This document shows positions 40,429 through 48,016 of a DNA stretch of 48,016 bases, one piece after another. The DNA is from Rhizophagus sp. LPA8_4_AMF (taxonomy: Eukaryota > Glomeromycota > Glomeromycetes > Glomerales > Glomeraceae): assembly GCA_021464525.1 (NCBI GenBank), contig JADRCO010000149.1, positions 1 to 48,016 of the forward strand, written 5' to 3'. The translations under genes were made by a program, and so were the position numbers. The notes below the pieces were generated by a model. It had not been told where the DNA came from. It ran no database searches and saw only the letters and a program-made list of their open reading frames with translations. Positions within the stretch are counted from its first letter, which is position 1. The number at the start of each line of letters is the position of its first letter.

Positions 40429-41966
40429 TTAAGATGTTTCTATTCTTTCAATTTTTTTAATTGTAAGTTTAGTTTTATAAAGTGAATAAATATTATTTAA
40501 TTTAATTTCCGCATTTCTTATTCCATTATTTAAGGCTTTCTTATACCAAATAATTGCTTCTTCAAGATTTTTATCAATTCCGATACCACCATAATAACAT
40601 TCATCTAAATTATTTAGAGCTTCATTTTGTCCTAAATCATCCAATTTTAAATACAAATCGAAAGCATTTTTTTTACTTTCAATTGTATCAATACCATTTA
40701 AATAACAATATGACAAATTAAATTCAGCCAAAGCATTTCCATTTTCAGCAGATTTCAAGTACCATTCAAATGCTTTCTTTTCATTTTCATATATTCCGAT
40801 ACCATTTAGGTAACAAGTTGCCAAATTATTCTGAGCCATAGAATTTCCATTTTTAGCAGATTTAAAATACCATTCAAATGCTTTCTTTTCATTTTTATTT
40901 ATTATTTTACCAATTTCATAATAAGAAGCTAAATTATTTTGAGCATCAGCGTTACCTGATATAGCTAATTTTAAATTTAAATTAAATTCATCATTTTTAT
41001 TTTGATTAATTGTATATTTATTTTCAGATTTTAAAAACCATTCAAAAGCTTTAATTTTATTTTTGTTGTTCCCATTCCATCCATATAACAAATTGCTAAA
41101 TTATATTGTGACATTGAATTACCCTTTAAAGCGAATTGTTTAATATGTTCAAAATCTTTTTTACTTATTTTTTTTTCTTATTAATAATTGAACTATATAT
41201 ATAATTATTATTTTTAGTATTTTCTTTTGATTTTGACTTTTTAATACTATCTTGAATGATATCATTAATAATACATATATGTTCTTCTTGTAGTTCCATT
41301 TGATTATCAATAGTAAATTCATTATCTTATAATATCATCGTATTGATTGTATTGAAAATAATATCTTTATAATAATATAATGATAATAAATATTTTTCAA
41401 TAATTATATTATTATTTTTTAATAAATTAAATTCATTTCTATTTTATTCAGTTAAACATAATTTATTATTAAAATCATCATTTAAAGTAAGTGATGGTAT
41501 TTCGTTATCATAATCATCATCGTCATCGTCATCATTATTATGATTTTTTTTATTAACGGACAAAAGTATAAATCCAAAGCAATTTTTTTATTCATAATAC
41601 AACCTATACCAAATTGATAAAAGAATCCCATTAAAACTTATAAACCAAATAAAATTATTATTATTACTATTATTTTTATTATTATTATAATAAAATTTTC
41701 AAATTTTTCATTAAATCAAAAAATTTTTTTGGAACCTTTTCATTAATTTCAAATTTAAGTTTCATCCATTCAACAAAAAAAAGTTTTCAAAATTATTAAA
41801 ATCTTCCGTTTTAATAATTTTATTATGAAAATCTTTTAAAATTTTTTTTAAAAAAATTTCATCCTTTGAATTAATAATAATCGTAGTGGTGGTGGTGATG
41901 ATATCTTTGGTCAGTTTGATGGTGGTAGTAATTGGTAGGTTGGTCTTTTATTATTGTTTTTGACAT
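40429..41966 (-). pseudogene. Sel1-repeat (SLR) protein gene with multiple frameshifts
   Basis: Sel1-like repeats are TPR-related helical pairs, greatly expanded in Rhizophagus-type fungi. The open 3' part (41091..40429, 220 residues) holds about five repeats, for example NSMAQNNLATCYLNGIGI followed by KKAFEWYLKSAENGNA. Upstream the same protein continues in other frames: GNSMSQYNLAICYMDGMGT joins the open part only through a frameshift near 41070. Further up, GFFYQFGIGCIMNKKIALDLY (about 41627-41565) is an earlier repeat in yet another frame, and in-frame stops occur near 41448, 41320 and 41165. The original start is probably the ATG at 41966 (MSKTIIKDQP), followed by a His/Tyr-rich stretch. 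Long A/T runs may have driven slippage. Sequencing error is possible for a single shift but not for so many. Confidence 0.82.
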
Positions 41967-42700
41967 TGTAATTATTTATTTATTAGTTTATGTTTACGTT
42001 TTCTATGTTTCTTTTTTTTAAAAAAAAAAAATAACGAAAGGGTATTCTTTATTTTTTTTTTTTTAAAAAAAAAGGAAAGAAAATTATTCTTCATTTAAAA
42101 AGATATGATAATGAAAAAATAGAATTTCCTAATTAAGCAAACTGAAAGTAAAAGAGTGATAATTGTTTACGAAACAAATATTCCACAGCTCCACAAATTG
42201 TTCGTCGAATAAAAATTTCGAACGATTGTACCTTTGTTTATTTGTGGCGCAGTTACTTAAGAAGGTTTATTTTAATTCGGTTACAACTTGTTAAAAAAGG
42301 AAAGAATTTATCATACTTAATTTATTTCACGTCTGCTTTTTTTTGTTAAAATTATAATGTTAATCTTGAAATAGTGAGTTATAAATACGTATTCCCTTAA
42401 AATATATATAATCTATTTTAATTGATGCTTCTGATATAAAGCGATAACAATTAATTAGAATAATGATATCAGGTTGGGGGACATATTGACGATCACATTT
42501 GGTAATAACCAATAAACGATCATAATTAAACAAGCACCTTCAATGACAACTATATATACTGTATCATTTACGTTTTACTATAAATAATACAAAGTTTATC
42601 CGAGAATAAAGTTTCGTATTATGAGTTTAACATGATATAAATATGAATTCTCTATTATTTACGAAGAATGTGTCGGTGCACCGTTCGGATACCTAGTTAT
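41967..42700. other. Intergenic, upstream of the Sel1 relic
   Basis: Two nearby T-run/A-run pairs (about 42008-42031 and 42051-42075) lie just upstream of the Sel1 relic start, as in many AT-rich fungal promoters. No gene is recognised on either strand up to the hairpin at 42702. Confidence 0.45.
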
Positions 42701-42701
42701 T

Positions 42702-42740
42702 CTGAAGAAAAAGTGACTATCTCACGTCACTTTTATTCAG
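42702..42740. repeat. Imperfect hairpin with 15-16 bp arms
   Basis: The left arm CTGAAGAAAAAGTGAC (42702-42717) pairs with the right arm GTCACTTTTATTCAG (42726-42740) across an 8-base loop. The inner AAAAGTGAC/GTCACTTTT pairing is perfect over 9 bp and the outer CTGAA/TTCAG over 5 bp. It lies in gene-free DNA. It may be a small transposon-end palindrome or a structured RNA; neither can be shown. Confidence 0.6.
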
Positions 42741-42954
42741 ACTGGGCATTAAATATTTGCCTTATCTGATATGAAAAATGCCAGTTAACTGAGCCGTGAA
42801 ATTAAATGTTTTAGCCAGCCTGGCTGCTGATATTATTAATTTTATATATTAAAAACAAAGATTTAATGAGAAAATTATTGTCAACATTTATTCAATAAAT
42901 AAAAAGTAATTTTGTTGAGAGAATTACCACCAATAGATGATGTTTCCTGTACAT

Positions 42955-43545
42955 TAGTAGATTAGTAGCATCTCGAGTTTTCTGTTTAATTCATCAATAT
43001 CACGTCTTAATTTTCCCACTTCAGCATTAAGTTCAGTATTCTTGACAGCAGTATCTGTCTCTTACATGTAATCCAATTGGATATTTATTTTTAATGATAA
43101 ACAGGGTGCTTATTACAGTTTTAAAATTCATTTTCTATTATATTAGTATAAATATGTAGTTTGTACTGTGTATGAGTGCTAATTAGCTATAGAAAATTTT
43201 TGTCCAGCACTCAATTATGGTCCAGTAGTCCAGTACGTTAATACCCACCTCTTCTTCTTGTGTGAGTAGGGAGAAATCATGATAGGAAACGGATTCTTTC
43301 TTGGACGAGGCACAAGAAAAGCATTAGGGATGTTTCTGATTTCCGATGGATGATCTTGCTGATCTTCAATTGATATCATGTGATCGTGAACATAGGTTTG
43401 AAATAAAATTCTTACTTTGGTAGGTTTCATGCTTTGTTCTCTTTTCAAGCTTAGTGAACTTTTTCAGCCCTTCTCAATTACTTTAACGAGCACGAGAGCT
43501 GGTTGTACCGCGAGTTTTTGACTACTTACCATGATACTCCAATAA
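42955..43545 (-). pseudogene. Possible decayed coiled-coil protein gene
   Basis: Read on the minus strand, 43065-42965 gives a heptad-rich stretch (NTELNAEVGKLRRDIDELNR, then KLEMLL and a stop). Upstream, 43448-43215 is open (starting KREQSMKPTK, with ISIEDQQDHPSEIRNIPNAF), and about 43520-43440 gives PALVLVKVIEKG with a stop and frame changes. These pieces share strand and order, so they may be remnants of one gene with a coiled-coil end. No named family; evidence is weak. Confidence 0.35.
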
Positions 43546-44795
43546 AACATTCATTCTATAAACGTGTAATCGTCTGCCCGGATTTGCTCTCAATCTGATC
43601 TCGAACACAAAGATTTGAGTATATAATTCTTGTTTTAATAATGCAGTCATATTCTACACTCCATGGATGCAAGTCAAATTTGAGTAAATACTTATTCCAT
43701 ACATCGGTGAAGTTCTTATTTTTTTTTTTGGTATAAATTTGGTTTCCAGCTTTTTTTAATATGAACTGAAGCTGATTTATCTTCTTCTAGTTACTGTTTA
43801 TCGTATAAAAGGTCTTGTAATTCATAATAAGTATGCATGGCAATGTTTGTCCTTACTTTATCATTATTAGATCGTGTGAAAATTGGCTTAGGCGATGCCA
43901 ATATTTGTTCATTCCTATAAAGTACCTTTGACTAGAAGTTGCTTGAGATATTTGTTTGTTCCTAAATAGGAAGTTAATAGGCAAAATAGCCTAACTAGAA
44001 GTGACCGAAAGACGTGATATTTTGAGTTAATTAAAAGAAAAAGGAGGAATATTTATATCGATTACAAGTATTGAAAAAAAAGATACAAGTGCAAGTGTAA
44101 AAGAAGAGATACCAGCAAGGTCTAGACTGAAGATAGATCTGAGTTGATACCTGCTAGTGTAGTGGGGGATATCTTTATGTTAGACAGCCTCATCCTCTGG
44201 TGTCTCTAATAAGCTAGAATGATCATTTTACTTGTAATACTCTTGGGTTGGAGAAACAGATTCGATAGTCATCTACTTTGTCAAATTCTTGTTAAAAATT
44301 ATAGCAAAATATACAATGGATTGTTGTAATGCAATTTTTTATACGAACGAAGAAGAAATTTTGTAACATTTTTTAAAGCTTATCTGTGACTAATTAGATA
44401 TATATCGGGTACCTGATTTGCAATAAAGCAAAGGTGCAATTAGTGCAATTAATTTACCAAATTTACACATATTTGATATAATGAGTGAGTTAGAACTTAG
44501 AAGTATGTGTGCTGATATATTTTTTTGATCAAGCTTTATTATAACGAACCAGAACTTGATAAATGTGCAGTCATTTAAGTATAGATGGTATAGATGTCGC
44601 CATGTATTATGAGATGCGTAAAATAATTTATTCTCATATATTCTCAAAATTCTCATGTATATTATTAAAAGGACCCTTGATGATTTTATATATGGATAGC
44701 GTTAAAAGGAGAGTCCATTGATCAGATTTTCATGATGTGATTATTTTAATATAATTTCCCAAAAGCATATTCCAACGATCTTAATTATATAAGAA

Positions 44796-45290
44796 GGTGA
44801 TATCCCAGTTAGTGAACATTTTTATCTGCCTTGCGCAAGTAAAGAAAAATTGATACTTTTATCATCAATAAGTCGATGGTGAAATGAAGGTACCGAAGGC
44901 TTATATCAAGTTTTGAAGTTTTCAACAAAAAGGATTTAACTAATGATTGCAACAATATGATAAATGAATTTATTGAAAAAAAGAGATTACCAACGGATAA
45001 AGATGAGTTATTAATTAAACGAACTTGTACTGTATATCCAACCTAAAGTATGACTCAGGATTAGCAATTGAGATAAGAAATAAGCAATGCAATAAATACC
45101 TACCATTACTTTTAATTTTCACATCAATCTGCAGTTTATTGCTTAATGCATTATATTTGATCAAATGCTTATCATAAAAAATTTATAGTGCCGATGATGC
45201 ACGTAGAATTGAATATCCAATTTTTATGATGCTATGTCTTTTGCACACATGATGGTTGTCAAAGATTTTCTAGGCAAAAGATCAAAATAT
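44796..45290 (+). pseudogene. Decayed protein-coding gene, family unknown
   Basis: Consecutive plus-strand stretches read as one protein across frame changes and stops: DIPVSEHFYLPCASKEKLIL with LLSSISRW then TGA, NEGTEGLYQVLKFSTKR, then in a shifted frame NDCNNMINEFIEKKRLPTDK continuing to a stop near 45042. Further on come AIEIRNKQCNKYLP and, in another frame, YDAMSFAHMMVVKDFLGK. The stop at SRW falls where a second Trp codon (TGG to TGA) would fit. I cannot name the family; it looks like a lineage-specific gene that has decayed. Confidence 0.5.
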
Positions 45291-46101
45291 TAATATATAA
45301 CAAGATGACTGCCCTGAGTGCCACATGCCTATGAAAATTACGAGAGTTTTCCGCTAGCGAACTTGGTTATGTGACTTAGAAAACTGGGAGTAACCAATTA
45401 ACACGTCAGTTCGCTTTCTGCGGATACGCGTTATATAGGTAGTAGTCAAAAATCCGATCAATCAGTCAATCAGGATTAAGTTGCTTAGAGCGCTTTCCTT
45501 TCTTGTATTCTTCAGAATCGTATTAAACCAGATGTGGAAATTATATTTAGGTAAGTACAAACATTATATTGGTAAAGTTTAAGGCCTCCCCTGTATGTTT
45601 TTTCCAGTATACCGTTGCTGTGCGATGTTTCTTTGTATGATATGTTTGTTTCTATGTTTCTCACGAAGTTGTTTGGTTCAACCGTGAATAAACTTCTCAG
45701 AAATACTCCATGCAAAAATTGGCGATAATTGCCATCTTGGAATATGTAACCCCAAAATTCGAATTATGACCTAAGTGATGGCAGTAGCACATTTTTTATA
45801 TTTTTGTTTATTTCCTTATTTTTTTTTTCTATTTTCTTTTATTATTTTTTTACAGTTTTTTCTTTCTTTTTTTTACTATTTTGATCTCGTTATTTTATTT
45901 TTTATATTTTAGTTCATTTTTCCTTCCTCCGTTTAAGGAAATTTTTAAATCGAAAAAATTCCTAATGTAAAATTTTCGTCAGTTCATTATAATACATCGT
46001 ATTTTTAAAATTATTATCACTCCCGATCAGTAGGTAGGTATTCTGAACTTTGCCATTGCAAACTTACATTTTCCATTCTTGAAGTTTCTATTTACTGTCA
46101 T

Positions 46102-46627
46102 TTGCATTGTATTGGTTTACGAACTTTTACTTACATTATTATCATTGCCTCTCCACAAAAGTCGGAATCTGAACATTTGAATAAAGAATTGCAGGTCAAT
46201 TGGGTAGAAGTGATCTATAAAAGAAAGGAGGTAAGCCAAACGTTATATATATCGATCATTCTTGCCAAGACGTTGGTATCTTGACTAACATGTAAAACAG
46301 TTAGCAGCCAAACGAACCCAGCATAAGTATTTCAGATATGAAGCCGGGAAATATAGTGTTGGAAATCCTATTTCAAGGGTTCTCGGACTCCGATGTGTGG
46401 CCACGTTCAAACACACTCTCGATTGCACAGGTGTAATTTCTTCTGGGAAGGCTAAGAAGGTTATTTAGTACAGAATACAACTTGCAGATAACAAAAAGAA
46501 AATATTATCTCACCTTTTTGATGTGCAGGTAAATCTAAAAAAGACGAGTCTCTGGATAGCACAGAACAATACAATTGCATTGTCCTCCACTTATGATACG
46601 CAAAATACTAAAATACCAGGTCGATAA
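46102..46627 (+). pseudogene. Two-exon coding remnant with one in-frame TAG
   Basis: The open stretch 46102-46230 ends RKE before a GTAAGC donor (46231). A 70-nt intron ends AAACAG at 46300, and the phase-0 join continues LAAKRTQHKYFRYEAGKYSV and GLRCVATFKHTLDCTGVISS. A single TAG at 46466-46468 interrupts an otherwise open 109-codon exon, which goes on YRIQLADNKKKILSHLFDVQ to a stop at 46625-46627. The protein-like composition on both sides of the TAG indicates a recent inactivation, a read-through codon or an unseen intron. There is no ATG at the 5' end of the first stretch, so the gene start is missing or further upstream. The family is not recognised. Confidence 0.5.
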
Positions 46628-47491
46628 TACACCACCCCTCCTTACAATATGTTAAACTTTTTTATGTTTAAAGGACATAATCTCCAATGGTAGTGTGTTA
46701 TGCTAACCGATATAAGAAGTCAAACTCTTTGGTAAAGATGATAGCAAAGAAGGCTCTGCTACTAACGATAAGAAAATCATGTCCAAGAATCTAGACCAAT
46801 ATTAGATGATGAACACAAGTCGCTAAGAACAAAATTCTGAATATGTATACTAAAGGGAGTAGGAGTAGTTACTGTAGATATAGAAGTGTTTAGATAGAAA
46901 TTTTTTTAGGATTTTCATTTTCTTTTTTTTTAAGTATATTTACCCTTCCCTTTTTTCTTTCTCTATGGCTGACATCCTTCTTTAGGGTCATGTGTTAAAT
47001 TTTTGAACTAGGTATTGATTTCCTAGGGTATGATGGATTTAAAATCATTAGATTTTATAATGTGATTGCATTAGATGATCGATATAATGATGTCTATACT
47101 TGCCCGATCATGTACTACCTGATTAGTTGAGTTGATCCTTATGCAACATTTGGACACGTGTCCAGTTTTTTGATTTCGAATAAAAACAAAGATCGTTAAT
47201 TTTTGGGTAAAAATTCATATCTGAATATAACATGATAACATGTATATAGAATTTCCGTGGAGCAGGTCACTTACGTGCCTAAATTTTTATGGACGTTCAT
47301 GTTTAAAATTTGGGCTTTTTTCTCTTTGGTTAGATAAATAAACAAAAAAATTTTGATATATACGTTTTATTTTTATGTATCTAAATTACGTAACTTTTTC
47401 ATGATTCTTATTACATACTAGGCAGCATATTTCTGAACAATCAAAATAAGCACTATATTTATTACTGTAGTTAAAAGAAAACACTAAGATA
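46628..47491. other. Intergenic with a palindromic E-box-like site
   Basis: No coding sequence is recognised. TGGACACGTGTCCA at 47151-47164 is a perfect 14-bp palindrome centred on CACGTG, the core bound by bHLH factors. It is about 330 bp downstream of the stop of the minus-strand partial gene at the right edge, so it is not clearly a promoter element. Confidence 0.4.
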
Positions 47492-47620
47492 CTATTTTAA
47501 CAATGTGTGTTGTTTTTCTTCTGGATCATGAGGTAAGAAAGTAATTGGAGGTCGGGAACTAGTTTGTGTAGGTAATGCACTTATTTCTGCCTTCTGATTG
47601 TTTAAGAGCATTCTCAAGCC
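47492..47620 (-). CDS. Probable terminal exon of a gene running off the right edge
   Basis: On the minus strand a good acceptor (TTTTTTATAG, ending at 47621) opens a 43-codon stretch ending at a TAG stop (47494-47492). It encodes about GLRMLLNNQKAEISAL, then PTQTSSRPPITFLPHDPEEK, then QHTLLK. The composition is protein-like and distinct from the AT-rich surroundings. Upstream exons would lie beyond about 47630 and probably beyond the window; a piece reading DEFELTDNFSYN sits at 48016-47980, but its join does not keep frame in a way I can prove. No family is recognised. Confidence 0.4.
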   Translation of the reverse strand, partial: GLRMLLNNQKAEISALPTQTSSRPPITFLPHDPEEKQHTLLK

Positions 47621-47639
47621 CTATAAAAAAATTGGATAC

Positions 47640-48016
47640 GTTTTTTATAAGGTTTTTATATGAATTTTTTCCTTAGAAATAACGTATCATAATAGTCCGT
47701 TGAAAGGATACGGAAAATTGCACAATTCTGTATCACTAAAAATATGGTTTGGATACGGAATTTGCACGGGATTCATATGGAATTTACATGATTTGATCAC
47801 TGGTTTTATTATGAAATTTATAAGATTTGGTCATTGAATTTACTATTTATATTACAATTTATTATAGTTGTATTTACATAAATTTAATTATATTTTATTA
47901 AATTAAAATTAAGTAAAAAATAAAAAATAAACAAAATACAAATATATTATGAAAATTTCCTTCCCCCATCAAAACCACCTATTGTAACTAAAATTATCTG
48001 TAAGTTCAAATTCATC
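47640..48016. other. Probable intron or intergenic DNA at right edge
   Basis: This is AT-rich sequence with loosely repeated phrases (GATACGGAA twice; GAATTTACATGATTTG-like blocks near 47780-47845). If the exon at 47492-47620 is real, this is likely its upstream intron. No independent gene is seen. Confidence 0.35.

Noticed and set aside
45512-45715. Minus-strand 67-codon open frame
   Set aside because: No family resemblance, no plausible splice context, surrounded by AT-rich non-coding DNA.

Overview
The window looks like nuclear DNA of an arbuscular mycorrhizal fungus (Glomeromycotina, Rhizophagus-like). This is inferred from four traits: very AT-rich intergenic DNA with long A/T runs, genes split by many short GT-AG introns, housekeeping proteins of non-yeast fungal type, and decayed copies of the Sel1-repeat and tyrosine-kinase-like families that are greatly expanded in these fungi. 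No organism name can be proven from the sequence alone.

Positions 1-31.3 kb are a dense block of conserved genes. In order they are: mitochondrial ribosomal protein bL19m (-), a membrane-anchored nucleotide pyrophosphatase/phosphodiesterase (-), the succinate dehydrogenase assembly factor SDHAF2/Sdh5 (+), ER membrane complex subunit EMC1 (-, about 19 exons), a roughly 1009-residue low-complexity protein with a C-terminal CxxC motif (-), an unrecognised 553-residue acidic, serine-rich protein (+), a WRAP53/TCAB1 WD-repeat protein (-), the TFIIH helicase XPB/Ssl2 (+, 13 exons, 841 residues), and a BRPF/Nto1-type chromatin reader (-, 15 exons, 1358 residues). ENPP/SDHAF2 and WRAP53/XPB are head-to-head pairs with only about 210-230 bp between start codons, so each pair probably shares a bidirectional promoter. 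An intron of the Nto1 gene carries a complete 195-bp non-autonomous transposon of Tc1/mariner-pogo type flanked by TA.

Positions 31.3-48 kb are gene-poor and decayed. The only intact gene I can build there is a four-exon gene for a Uma2-like PD-(D/E)XK nuclease-fold protein with an acidic tail (36205-37327). Around it are a broken kinase gene that lost its catalytic loop, a frameshifted Sel1-repeat gene, copies of an unclassified dispersed repeat in both orientations, further decayed coding stretches (about 39.4, 43.0, 44.8-45.3 and 46.1-46.6 kb), and the probable last exon of a gene that continues past the right edge. This contrast fits the core/accessory compartments described for AM fungal genomes.

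Exon boundaries were placed by hand from GT/AG sites, reading phase and family conservation. For XPB, Nto1, ENPP, bL19m and the Uma2-like gene all joins keep frame and the totals divide by three. I saw no tRNA, rRNA or CRISPR.
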